Part shown: in pieces, positions 37,492 to 45,480 of the stretch
How the letters are laid out: each line of letters starts with the position of its first letter
Numbering within the stretch: the stretch's first letter is position 1
Origin: Lachnospiraceae bacterium
GTDB taxonomy: Bacteria; Bacillota; Clostridia; Lachnospirales; Lachnospiraceae
NCBI GenBank assembly: GCA_015057425.1
Contig: SVEL01000002.1
Location: 174,898 to 238,897, forward strand
Direction of reading: 5' to 3'
DNA: 64,000 bases
Translations under genes and position numbers: made by a program
The notes under the pieces: generated by a model
What the model saw: the letters and a program-made list of their open reading frames with translations, nothing else
What the model was told of the DNA's origin: nothing
Database searches by the model: none

Positions 37492-38448
37492 TTATTTATA
37501 TTTTTTATAAAAATAATGTGTACCGTGTTTAAATAAGAATATCAATCTTTTATCAAATCGTTTCTTTGCACTCTTACCGCAAAAATATTCTGCTCCTTCT
37601 GAGTAATCAACGCCTGACAATATCTTATATACGGCTTTCTCGGTCTGTGCATTTGGCGTCACCTTATAATAAGAACCTCCTTTTGCAGCAGGCGAGAACT
37701 GTCCCTTCTGAAATACAACACCCTGGATGTCATTGGCATATCTGTGACTTCTGACTCTGTTGATAATAACATTACCCACAAGAATCTTACCCTTCAATCC
37801 CTGATTACCTGCTTCTGCCTGAATTATTCTAAGAAGACAATCGTAATCTTCAAGAGTAATTCTAAGTCCAAGCTTATTGGCAACAAGTATTGTTCCGTCT
37901 GCACCTTCAAATGTATCTCCCGGTTCAAGCATTTCTGCGAAAGCTTTGTCTGATGCTTCGTAATTTTCCATTACATCAAATTCTGCTCCGTAGTTTTCAT
38001 CAAACTCGTCAAATACATTTTCAAATAAATCTTCCTCATAGTACTCATCTGTCAATTCGTCGTCAGTTATGAAATCATTATTTTTAAAAAATAATTCTTC
38101 ATATACTATTGTTTCCAATATGTTTCCTGATAAGAATAAACCATGTGTTTCCTGTGTGATTTCAGAAATATCTATTTTATTTATATTTTCTGAAAAGCAA
38201 TACTCATTTTCTGTTTCACACTGACTGTTACTTTCATCGCCTGTAGCGACGTTTTCTTCTAATTCAAATATGTAATCTTCTTCCAATTCATCTTCTGCTG
38301 CTATAGTCTTGTCCTTGGAACTTAAAGTTACAACAAGTACACCTGCAACAACTATTGCCGTCAAAGCTATAAAAGTCCTATAGGATACTTTTATCTTTGA
38401 AACAATATAAGAATATACATTCTGAATTAATGTCTTGATGTTAAGCAT
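37492..38448 (-). CDS. SleB-type cell wall hydrolase, membrane-anchored
   Basis: 318 residues from ATG 38448; the frame to 38499 reads through its own promoter. N-terminal TM (about 25-43), then a very acidic, low-complexity region (about 50-190, many Asp and Glu), then a Hydrolase_2/SleB domain. Domain motifs are LLRIIQAEAGNQGLKGKILV (with the catalytic Glu), NVIINRVRSHRYANDIQGVV, QFSPAA and HYFYKK. SleB-type enzymes are lytic transglycosylases; SleB degrades spore cortex. The acidic spacer is unusual. It is divergent from the AP2-like gene. Confidence 0.87.
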   Translation of the reverse strand: MLNIKTLIQNVYSYIVSKIKVSYRTFIALTAIVVAGVLVVTLSSKDKTIAAEDELEEDYIFELEENVATGDESNSQCETENEYCFSENINKIDISEITQETHGLFLSGNILETIVYEELFFKNNDFITDDELTDEYYEEDLFENVFDEFDENYGAEFDVMENYEASDKAFAEMLEPGDTFEGADGTILVANKLGLRITLEDYDCLLRIIQAEAGNQGLKGKILVGNVIINRVRSHRYANDIQGVVFQKGQFSPAAKGGSYYKVTPNAQTEKAVYKILSGVDYSEGAEYFCGKSAKKRFDKRLIFLFKHGTHYFYKKYK

Positions 38449-38497
38449 ATAATTCGTCTGCTTCCTTTCTTTTTCTTTGATTTTCAAATCTTTGCAC

Positions 38498-38526
38498 ATT
38501 ATAAAAGGCTTATTTTAAAGTGTCAA
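38498..38526 (-). promoter_or_regulatory. consensus sigma-A promoter of the sleB-like gene
   Basis: Minus strand -35 TTGACA (38521-38526), 17-nt spacer, -10 TATAAT (38498-38503): a perfect match to consensus. Confidence 0.85.
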
Positions 38527-38671
38527 TAAGGCTTCGTTATTTTTAGAAGTTATATACGGAGTATTTTTACAATTATTACCAATGTTGTGTGCATTTTATA
38601 CAAATAGACACATTTTTCCAACCTTTTTATATGCATTTTGACGCACTTTTTATTATTTGTTTAGATTTCTC

Positions 38672-38700
38672 TTTACACCAAAAGGCGTGGATGTTATAAA
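38672..38700 (+). promoter_or_regulatory. sigma-A promoter of the AP2-like gene
   Basis: -35 TTTACA (38672-38677), 17-nt spacer, -10 TATAAA (38695-38700), 34 nt before the start codon. The 38527-38671 stretch between the divergent promoters is AT-rich with no feature I recognise. Confidence 0.7.
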
Positions 38701-38734
38701 TAATATATAAAAATATAGTATAGGAAACATTAAA

Positions 38735-39562
38735 ATGGCACAAGATATTGCGGTTAAAGCTGAAAAGCACCTTCCAAAGGGTGTATTTCTTGCTTACAAA
38801 AAAGATAAAACTCCATATTACAGAAGTTCATTTACCTATAAGAATAAGCATATAAGTCTCGGAAGCTTTGATACTGCAAAAGAGGCTAATCTTGCCTATA
38901 GGGAAGCACTTCGTCTTGTAAAGGATAACAAATACTCTCTTACATCATATAACAGCAAGCGTCATCTTTCCTTCGGCAAATGGGTTTCTATAATCAACTT
39001 CCGTGATAACGGATATTACTTTAAAACTCCTATATATATGAAGCAACGTTATTTTATATATTACCTCGACCAGTCTACTGAATTGAAATTTGATGTTGAT
39101 GACTTATTCTTCTATTCAACTCACACCATTATGAAAAGAGACGGGCATCTTTTTGTATCGGACTATGGTATGCAGTTAAATATAAAAAACCGATATGGTA
39201 TCAAAAACTTTGCCGTTGCCGGTAAAGATTATATATTTGTCAATGGCGATGATACAGATTTCAGATATGGAAACATTAAGATAATAAACCGTTACAATGG
39301 CGTTTCAAAAGAAGAAAAAAAGGGACGTATCTCTTATGTTTGTAAAATACATATAAATGGAGATTATATAATAGGAAGATATTCATCTGAAATTGATGCT
39401 GCCATCGCATACAATAAAGCAATTGATATATTAAAAAATAAAGGAATTAACATAAACTATACCATCAATTATATAGAAGACATATCCTCTAAGGAATATG
39501 CAGAAAGATACGCAGTCATCAAAATATCTAAGAAATTAAAAAACATAAAATATGAAGTATAA
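38735..39562 (+). CDS. two AP2-like domains around a degenerate HNH core
   Basis: 275 residues. Residues 14-62 resemble an AP2 DNA-binding domain: KGVFLAYKKDKTPYY, strands, then LGSFDTAKEANLAYREAL. Residues 198-232 repeat the pattern (YVCKIHINGDYIIGRY, SSEIDAAIAYNKAI). Between them, 166-188 (YIFVNGDDTDFRYGNIKIINRYN) follows the HNH/AP2 homing-endonuclease pattern 'vDHINGdktDnRxxNLrxxxxxxN', but the catalytic Asp-His pair is Ile-Phe. So it looks like a nuclease-derived protein that kept DNA-binding parts and lost cleavage chemistry. It has its own promoter and terminator on the opposite strand to its neighbours. A transcription-factor-like role is inferred; domain calls are by eye. Confidence 0.65.
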   Translation: MAQDIAVKAEKHLPKGVFLAYKKDKTPYYRSSFTYKNKHISLGSFDTAKEANLAYREALRLVKDNKYSLTSYNSKRHLSFGKWVSIINFRDNGYYFKTPIYMKQRYFIYYLDQSTELKFDVDDLFFYSTHTIMKRDGHLFVSDYGMQLNIKNRYGIKNFAVAGKDYIFVNGDDTDFRYGNIKIINRYNGVSKEEKKGRISYVCKIHINGDYIIGRYSSEIDAAIAYNKAIDILKNKGININYTINYIEDISSKEYAERYAVIKISKKLKNIKYEV

Positions 39563-39569
39563 AACCGAC

Positions 39570-39606
39570 AAAGCGGCCGGCACATTTAATGCCAACCGCT
39601 TTTTAC
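39570..39606 (+). terminator. terminator between AP2-like gene and leuD (convergent)
   Basis: AAAGCGG, CCGGCA, short loop, TGCC, AACCGCTTTTT. It works for the plus-strand gene and lies within about 15-50 nt of the leuD stop, so it may serve both. Confidence 0.75.
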
Positions 39607-39618
39607 ATTTATATTTTA

Positions 39619-40104
39619 TTACTTGTTATTAATGTAGTTAATAAGTCCTTCTGCAGCTATAATCTTCTGCATAAATTCAGGGAATGCCTGACCTTTAAAT
39701 TCAGTTCCCTTTGTACGGTTATAAATCATACCGCTGTCAAAATCTACCTCTACCATATCACCTGCATCAATTCCATTAGCAGCTTCCGGACATTCAATAA
39801 TAGGAAGGCCGATATTGATTGCATTTCTATAGAAAATTCTTGCAAATGTTTCAGCTATTACACAGCTTACTCCTGCTGCTTTGATTGATAAAGGCGCATG
39901 TTCTCTTGATGAGCCGCAACCGAAATTCTTAGTTGCTACGATTATATCACCTTTATTTACATTCTTTACAAAGTCTACATCTATATCTTCCATACAATGC
40001 TTAGCAAGCTCTGATGGATCAGGTGCATTAAGATATCTTGCAGGAATGATTACGTCTGTATCTACATTATCGCCATATTTAAAAACTTTACCTGATGCTT
40101 TCAT
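39619..40104 (-). CDS. leuD: 3-isopropylmalate dehydratase small subunit
   Basis: 161 residues, the short LeuD type common in Clostridia and archaea. The swivel-domain motifs [16 protein letters not shown] and [19 protein letters not shown] are present. With LeuC it isomerises 2- to 3-isopropylmalate. It follows leuC by 13 nt. No leuA or leuB is in the window. Confidence 0.95.
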   Translation of the reverse strand: MKASGKVFKYGDNVDTDVIIPARYLNAPDPSELAKHCMEDIDVDFVKNVNKGDIIVATKNFGCGSSREHAPLSIKAAGVSCVIAETFARIFYRNAINIGLPIIECPEAANGIDAGDMVEVDFDSGMIYNRTKGTEFKGQAFPEFMQKIIAAEGLINYINNK

Positions 40105-40117
40105 AATTTAATCTCCT

Positions 40118-41383
40118 TTATTCTACAACTTCACATGGGCATGAAATCTTACCTGTTATGGCACTTGCTGCAGCAACAGCAGGGCTTGCAAGATAAACTT
40201 CTGATTCAGGATGACCCATACGACCTACGAAGTTTCTGTTTGTAGTAGCTACTGCTCTTTCACCTTTTGCAAGGATACCCATATGTCCACCAAGACATGG
40301 TCCGCAAGTAGGTGTACTTACAGCAGCTCCGGCTTCAATAAATATCTTAAGTAAGCCTTCCTCCATAGCCTGAAGATAAATCTTCTGTGTAGCAGGAATT
40401 ACGATACATCTTACGCCTTTTTTAACATGCTTGCCTTCCATAACCTTAGCAGCAATTCTAAGGTCTTCCATTCTGCCGTTTGTACATGAACCGATAACTA
40501 CCTGGTCGATTACAACCTCGCCCACTTCATCTATAGTTCTTGTATTTTCAGGCAAATGCGGAAATGCAACCGTAGGCTTAAGTGCGCTTAAATCTATAGT
40601 ATATTCTTCATCATATACTGCATCTTCATCTGCTTCATATACTTTGAAATCTCTTACAGAATGTTCCTTCATATATTCAATTGTTTTATCATCAACAGGG
40701 AAAATACCATTCTTTCCGCCTGCTTCAATGGCCATATTTGCCATAGCAAATCTGTCATCCATAGAAAGATGTGCAACACCATCGCCTACAAATTCCATAG
40801 ACTTATATAATGCACCATCTACACCGATAAGACCAATAATATGTAAAATAATATCCTTACCGCTTATCCACTTTGCAGGAACTCCCGTAAGATTAAACTT
40901 GATAGCTGACGGTACTTTGAACCATGCTTTACCTGTTGCCATACCTGCAGCCATATCTGTACTTCCTACACCTGTTGAGAAAGCACCAAGTGCTCCGTAT
41001 GTACAAGTATGTGAATCAGCTCCGATAACCACATCACCTGCTACTACAAGTCCTTTTTCAGGAAGAAGTGCATGTTCAATACCAACTTCACCTGTTTCAA
41101 AGAAGTTTGTAATATCATGTTCCTGTGAAAACTTCTTAGCACACATACAAAGTTCTGCTGACTTTATATCTTTATTTGGAGTAAAGTGATCAAGCACGAT
41201 AGCAATCTTATCTTTATCAAATACTCCATCAACATTCATTTTCTTCATCTCACCTATTGCAACCGGTGCAGTAACATCATTGCCCAGTACGAGGTCAAGG
41301 TCTGCTTCAATTAACTGTCCTGCTTCTACCTTTTCAAGACCGCAGTGGGCAGCCAATATTTTCTGAGTCATTGTCATTCCCAT
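40118..41383 (-). CDS. leuC: 3-isopropylmalate dehydratase large subunit
   Basis: 421 residues from ATG 41383 ([15 protein letters not shown]), with GGAG upstream; the longer frame to 41431 lacks a ribosome site. It matches the ~420-residue LeuC/homoaconitase class. The [4Fe-4S] ligands are Cys in [13 protein letters not shown] and the CGPC of [27 protein letters not shown] is the conserved substrate loop. Leucine biosynthesis, cytoplasm. It is divergent from tRNA-Ser, with promoters 40 nt apart. Confidence 0.96.
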   Translation of the reverse strand: MGMTMTQKILAAHCGLEKVEAGQLIEADLDLVLGNDVTAPVAIGEMKKMNVDGVFDKDKIAIVLDHFTPNKDIKSAELCMCAKKFSQEHDITNFFETGEVGIEHALLPEKGLVVAGDVVIGADSHTCTYGALGAFSTGVGSTDMAAGMATGKAWFKVPSAIKFNLTGVPAKWISGKDIILHIIGLIGVDGALYKSMEFVGDGVAHLSMDDRFAMANMAIEAGGKNGIFPVDDKTIEYMKEHSVRDFKVYEADEDAVYDEEYTIDLSALKPTVAFPHLPENTRTIDEVGEVVIDQVVIGSCTNGRMEDLRIAAKVMEGKHVKKGVRCIVIPATQKIYLQAMEEGLLKIFIEAGAAVSTPTCGPCLGGHMGILAKGERAVATTNRNFVGRMGHPESEVYLASPAVAAASAITGKISCPCEVVE

Positions 41384-41421
41384 AGTAATATTCTCCATTC
41401 GATTATAAAAAATATGTGTTA

Positions 41422-41450
41422 AGCATACCACAAACTTATCTCTTTAGCAA
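41422..41450 (-). promoter_or_regulatory. promoter of leuCD
   Basis: Minus strand -35 TTGCTA (41445-41450), 17-nt spacer, -10 TATGCT (41422-41427). Confidence 0.6.
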
Positions 41451-41490
41451 GTTAAATCGCAAGAGTTTTAAAAATTGAAATTATTTTCAC

Positions 41491-41519
41491 TTGAAGGTAA
41501 CCTTCAAATATGATATAAC
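41491..41519 (+). promoter_or_regulatory. promoter of tRNA-Ser containing a perfect palindrome
   Basis: -35 TTGAAG (41491-41496), 17-nt spacer, -10 TATAAC (41514-41519). The -35 is the left half of TTGAAGGTAACCTTCAA (41491-41507), a perfect 17-nt palindrome that looks like an operator. Confidence 0.6.
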
Positions 41520-41543
41520 ATAAAGGCAGGTCAAAATGCATAT

Positions 41544-41631
41544 GGAGAAGTACTCAAGAGGCTGAAGAGGCGTGACTCGAAATCTCGTAGGTCGTTTGCG
41601 CGGCGCGAGGGTTCAAATCCCTCCTTCTCCG
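41544..41631 (+). tRNA. tRNA-Ser (anticodon CGA)
   Basis: 88 nt. Acceptor GGAGAAG/CTTCTCC, discriminator G, D-arm CTC/GAG, T-arm GAGGG-TTCAAAT-CCCTC, and a long class II variable arm (stem GTCG/CGGC). Anticodon loop CTCGAAA at 41576-41582, so anticodon CGA (41578-41580), reading UCG. The anticodon stem CGTGA/TCTCG has one U-U mismatch at its middle pair. CCA is not encoded. Confidence 0.92.
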
Positions 41632-41633
41632 CT

Positions 41634-41680
41634 AAAAAAGCAGAAATGGTTTATATACCATTTCTGCTTTTTCTTTTTTA
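41634..41680 (+). terminator. terminator of tRNA-Ser
   Basis: AAAAGCAGAAATGG, TTTATATA loop, CCATTTCTGCTTTTTCTTTTT. Perfect stem; the opposite strand also carries a T-run, so it could also serve the niaR end. Confidence 0.9.
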
Positions 41681-41716
41681 TAAAAATATTCCGGTTTTAA
41701 TCAACTCAAAAATTTT

Positions 41717-42229
41717 TTACTCTGCCTCTAACCAATATCCCTTTTCCTTTAGTACGTTTTCAATATCATCCAAAATCTTTTCCGACTCTGCACGTACCGT
41801 GTGATAGTGATATCCTGAGGTAATGTGCATAAGTTCTGAAGAGCGTCCTGTCTTTATGCCTTCCATAAACTCCTGCACATTTTTTTCAGTAAATATATTA
41901 AGTTTAGCATCTATTCTTCCATACACTCTGTGCCATACAAACACATCCATAACCATTCCGCCAAGGCCTACTATACTCATAAGCTCGTCCTCTGTCTGCT
42001 CACTTGTATGTTTAAGTTTAAACACTCTTTCTGCATATGGATTTTCTTTAAGTACATATCCTTTGTGTGTTGATATTATGTCAAAGCCTGCAGCCTTAAG
42101 CATAGTTATATCCTGTACAATTATCTGTCTTGATACATTGAGCCTTTCCGAAAGCACACTTCCCGATACCGGTTCAGACTCAGACATAATAATGGAAACT
42201 ATCTCTTTTCTTCTTTCATCTGCCTTCAT
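41717..42229 (-). CDS. niaR: NiaR-type transcriptional repressor of NAD synthesis
   Basis: 170 residues from ATG 42229; a GTG 12 nt upstream is the alternative. N-terminal HTH_11 (ADERRKEIVSIIMSESEPVSGSVLSERLNVSRQIIVQDITML), then the 3H domain named for its three conserved histidines: LKHTS, VWHRVYG and HITSGYHYHTV. NiaR (YrxA) binds nicotinic acid with a metal and represses nad genes. It is the last gene of nadA-nadB-nadC-niaR, so it is autoregulated if it acts at the palindrome before nadA. Confidence 0.92.
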   Translation of the reverse strand: MKADERRKEIVSIIMSESEPVSGSVLSERLNVSRQIIVQDITMLKAAGFDIISTHKGYVLKENPYAERVFKLKHTSEQTEDELMSIVGLGGMVMDVFVWHRVYGRIDAKLNIFTEKNVQEFMEGIKTGRSSELMHITSGYHYHTVRAESEKILDDIENVLKEKGYWLEAE

Positions 42230-42244
42230 CTTTATAATCACCCC

Positions 42245-43096
42245 TTATATTGCATGAAGATTTTTAAGGGACAAGTCAAGAATCGGTGCAGAATGAGTAA
42301 GTGCACCGCTGGAAATATAGTCTACTCCTATATCGGCAAGTCTTTCTACATTTTCCTTTGTAACATTACCGCTACATTCTGTCTCTGCCTTACCCTGCAC
42401 AAGTCTTACAGCTTCCTTCATATCCTCAACGCTCATATTATCAAGCATAATAATATCTGCTCCCGCTTCGAGAGCTTCCTTTAACATATCTATGTTTTCT
42501 ACTTCTATTTCTATCTTTCTTACAAATGGTGCATATTCCTTAGCCATCTGTACAGCCTCTTTTACACCGCCTGCAGCACCGATATGATTGTCTTTTAAAA
42601 GAATGCCGTCACTTAAATTGTACCTGTGATTATATCCGCCACCTACTTTAACTGCATATTTTTCAAAAACACGCATATTAGGTGTGGTTTTTCTTGTATC
42701 AAGAAGTTTCGTCTTTGTACCTTTAAGGATGTCGGCAATTGTACGTGTATATGTAGCTATACCGCTCATTCTCTGTAAGTAGTTAAGCGCTGTTCTTTCT
42801 CCTGAAAGAAGTACTCTTATATCACCTTTTACAACACCAAGCTTTTCTCCATTTTTTACAACGTCTCCGTCTTTGCAGAAAAACTCTGCTGTAGTATTTT
42901 CATCTAAAAGTTCAAATACTCTCTTAAACACATCAAGCCCGGCAATTACTCCGTCCTGCTTACATATAAGCTCTACTTCACCCATCTGAAACTCTCTCAT
43001 AACGGAATTTGTGGTTATATCTTCACTTGTAATATCCTCTTTAAGAGCACCTAAAATCAACTCGTCTGCGTTAAGCATCATTGTAATGTTATTCAT
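42245..43096 (-). CDS. nadC: nicotinate-nucleotide pyrophosphorylase (carboxylating)
   Basis: 283 residues from ATG 43096 (MNNITMMLNADELI) with AAGGAAG upstream. Motifs: GVIAGLDVF, SGERTALNYLQRMSGIATYT, LDTRKTTPNMRVFEKYAVKVGGGYNHR, KDNHI and EVENIDMLKEALEAGADIIMLDNMS. It makes NaMN from quinolinate and PRPP. Between nadB and niaR. Confidence 0.96.
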   Translation of the reverse strand: MNNITMMLNADELILGALKEDITSEDITTNSVMREFQMGEVELICKQDGVIAGLDVFKRVFELLDENTTAEFFCKDGDVVKNGEKLGVVKGDIRVLLSGERTALNYLQRMSGIATYTRTIADILKGTKTKLLDTRKTTPNMRVFEKYAVKVGGGYNHRYNLSDGILLKDNHIGAAGGVKEAVQMAKEYAPFVRKIEIEVENIDMLKEALEAGADIIMLDNMSVEDMKEAVRLVQGKAETECSGNVTKENVERLADIGVDYISSGALTHSAPILDLSLKNLHAI

Positions 43097-43120
43097 AATT
43101 TTATTTCTTCCTTTCATTCA

Positions 43121-44404
43121 TTATTCTGTACATCTTCGTATTGCTTTACTCTCTTCAATAGCTTCAAGAACTGAATTTTTATATTCTTCTTTATAATTCG
43201 TATATGTTTCACTGTTTAAGCTGACAGTTTCAAACCTTTCAACAGGCAAATAATTTTCTATAATATCCTTCGCAGCCCTCTTTGCAAATACGAGACTCTC
43301 AAGAAGTGAATTACTTGCAAGTCTGTTTTTACCATGCACACCATTGCAAGCCGTCTCTCCTACGGCATAAAGCCTGTCCATAGATGTTTTACTATTCATA
43401 TTGACGTCTATTCCGCCCATAAAATAGTGCTGTGCCGGCACTATTGGTATAGGTTCCTTAGTAATATCATATCCTTCTTCAAGACAATGCTTATATATAT
43501 TTGGAAAATGTTCTCTTATTTCAGCCTCCGGAATCGGAGCAAGGGAAAGCCACACATGCTTAGAACCTTCTTTTTCCATTTCTTCATAAATAGCCTTTGT
43601 AACTACATCTCTCGGCAACAATTCATTTACAAAGCGTTCTCCTTTTGAATTTAGAAGAATTGCACCCTCGCCTCTGACAGATTCAGATATAAGAAATTCC
43701 CTTCCGTCCTTTTCATCATAAAAGGTTGTCGGATGAATCTGTATATAATCAATATCCTTAAGCTTAATATTATGCTTAAGTGCAATAGCCAGTGAATCTC
43801 CTGTTAGGTGCCTGTAATTTGTAGAGTGTTTGTAAAGTCCACCGATGCCACCGGTCGCAAGTACTGTATAATCAGCACTTATATAGGTGTAATTACCATC
43901 CTTATCATGCCCTTTTATTCCTTTACACTGATTGTCCTCTTCAATTATATCCACCATGGTGAATTGTTCGATAAGTGTTACATTTTCAAGCTTACGAACA
44001 GCTGCTAACAGATTTGATGTAATCTCTTTACCGGTCTCATCTTTATGAAATAGTATTCTTGGTGTAGAATGAGCCCCCTCCCTGGTATATATAAACTCAC
44101 CATTGTCTGTTTCAAAATCAGCACCGTATTTTACAAGCTCGTTTATTACATCTCTTGATGAACGAATCATAATATCTACTGATTGCTTGTTATTCTCATA
44201 GTGTCCTGCTTTTAAAGTATCTTCAAAAAAAGAATCATAGTCATTCTCTTCCTTCAACACACATATACCACCCTGTGCAAGAAAAGAATCACTTTTTTCA
44301 GCTACTGACTTACTTATAATTACTATTTTTTTATCCTTCGGCAAATTCAGTGCACAGTATAATCCGCTTACACCACAGCCTACAATTAATATATCTGTTT
44401 TCAT
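43121..44404 (-). CDS. nadB: L-aspartate oxidase
   Basis: 427 residues, shorter than E. coli NadB (about 540) because the C-terminal helical bundle is nearly absent. FAD site VGCGVSGLYCALNL (8-21); active-site REGAHSTPRILFHKDETG, HPTTFY, SESVRGEGAILLNSKGERF and the ADP-binding end GVHGKNRLASNSLLESLVF. It oxidises aspartate to iminoaspartate for NadA; anaerobes use fumarate as acceptor. Confidence 0.94.
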   Translation of the reverse strand: MKTDILIVGCGVSGLYCALNLPKDKKIVIISKSVAEKSDSFLAQGGICVLKEENDYDSFFEDTLKAGHYENNKQSVDIMIRSSRDVINELVKYGADFETDNGEFIYTREGAHSTPRILFHKDETGKEITSNLLAAVRKLENVTLIEQFTMVDIIEEDNQCKGIKGHDKDGNYTYISADYTVLATGGIGGLYKHSTNYRHLTGDSLAIALKHNIKLKDIDYIQIHPTTFYDEKDGREFLISESVRGEGAILLNSKGERFVNELLPRDVVTKAIYEEMEKEGSKHVWLSLAPIPEAEIREHFPNIYKHCLEEGYDITKEPIPIVPAQHYFMGGIDVNMNSKTSMDRLYAVGETACNGVHGKNRLASNSLLESLVFAKRAAKDIIENYLPVERFETVSLNSETYTNYKEEYKNSVLEAIEESKAIRRCTE

Positions 44405-44419
44405 TTCAATCTCTTTCTT

Positions 44420-45331
44420 TTATTGTGCAAGTTCTAACATTCTTTCAAGAGGAACCAAAGCTTCCTTTATAATCTCTTCGCTGACATGCACTTCATTTTC
44501 TCCTGTTTGTAAAACCTTCAATACATTTTCCAATGTGTTAAGTTTCATATCTAAACATGAAGGACACTTTCTGCCAAAAAAGAATTCCTTGTCCGGATTT
44601 TCCTTTTTAAGCTCATAAGCTACTCCGCATTCCGTACATACAATAAATTCCTTATATTTACTTTCTCTTACATAATCAATAATTTCTGCCGTACTTCCTA
44701 TGTAATCCGAAACTGCCAATACCTCTTTCTTACACTCAGGATGGGAAAGTACCAAAGCTTTCGGATGTAGCTTTTTTTCCTGCCTTACCTGCTCTGCAGT
44801 AATTGACATATGTATAGGACAATATCCATCATTCAAAATAATATTTTTCTCCGGAACCTGTTCTGCAACAAAGCTTCCGAGATTTTGATCCGGAATAAAA
44901 TATATGTTTTTATTTGGTAATGCTTTTACTATCTTAACTGCATTTGATGATGTTACGCATACGTCACTACAGCATTTCAATTTTGCAGTAGAATTTATAT
45001 AACATACAACCGCAAGGTCTTCATATCTCCTGCGCATCTCATCTATCTTTTCTGCTGAGGCCATATGTGCCATAGCACAATCTGCTGTCATATCCGGCAT
45101 AAGTACTGTTTTTTCCGGATTTAGTATCTTGGCACTTTCTCCCATAAATGAAACCCCACAAAAAACTATAACATCTGCGTCACTTTTCTTTGCAATCTTA
45201 GCAAGATAAAATGAATCTCCCACATAGTCAGCTATACCCTGTACTTCATCACATGCGTAATAATGTGCTAAGATTACCGCATTTTTCTCTTTTTTTAATC
45301 TTTCAATCTCTTCTGTTATATTTTTCATCAT
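44420..45331 (-). CDS. nadA: quinolinate synthase
   Basis: 303 residues from ATG 45331 (MMKNITEEIERLKKEKN); the frame to 45397 would read through the promoter. The [4Fe-4S] ligand cysteines lie in the C-terminal metal-site segments TECGVAYELKKENP and FGRKCPSC, plus CCSDVCVTSSNAVK. HYYACDEVQGIADYVGDS is the substrate loop. It condenses iminoaspartate with DHAP. First gene of the nad operon. Confidence 0.95.
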   Translation of the reverse strand: MMKNITEEIERLKKEKNAVILAHYYACDEVQGIADYVGDSFYLAKIAKKSDADVIVFCGVSFMGESAKILNPEKTVLMPDMTADCAMAHMASAEKIDEMRRRYEDLAVVCYINSTAKLKCCSDVCVTSSNAVKIVKALPNKNIYFIPDQNLGSFVAEQVPEKNIILNDGYCPIHMSITAEQVRQEKKLHPKALVLSHPECKKEVLAVSDYIGSTAEIIDYVRESKYKEFIVCTECGVAYELKKENPDKEFFFGRKCPSCLDMKLNTLENVLKVLQTGENEVHVSEEIIKEALVPLERMLELAQ

Positions 45332-45368
45332 GTTGGTATCTCTGCTTTCCTTTATGCATTTTCGTGGA

Positions 45369-45410
45369 ATTATACACCCAAGCTTTACATCTGTCAAGTC
45401 AACTGTAAAG
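45369..45410 (-). promoter_or_regulatory. consensus promoter of the nad operon with probable NiaR operator
   Basis: Minus strand -35 TTGACA (45392-45397), 17-nt spacer, -10 TATAAT (45369-45374): a perfect match to consensus. A 28-bp inverted repeat, CTTTACA at one end and TGTAAAG at the other (45383-45410), lies over the -35 box. The nearest regulator is NiaR, encoded by the last gene of this operon, so a NiaR operator is the natural reading. Confidence 0.8.
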
Positions 45411-45419
45411 TTTTGGGCA

Positions 45420-45458
45420 AAAAAATATCGCGGTCTTTTATGACCGCAATATTATAAT
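45420..45458 (-). terminator. intrinsic terminator near the nad promoter
   Basis: Minus strand ATATTGCGGTC, ATAAAA, GACCGCGATATTTTTTT. It lies upstream of the nad promoter and after the stop (45481) of the next gene in minus-strand order, so it ends that surface-protein gene. Confidence 0.85.
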
Positions 45459-45480
45459 AACCCTTAATCTATGTACTTAA

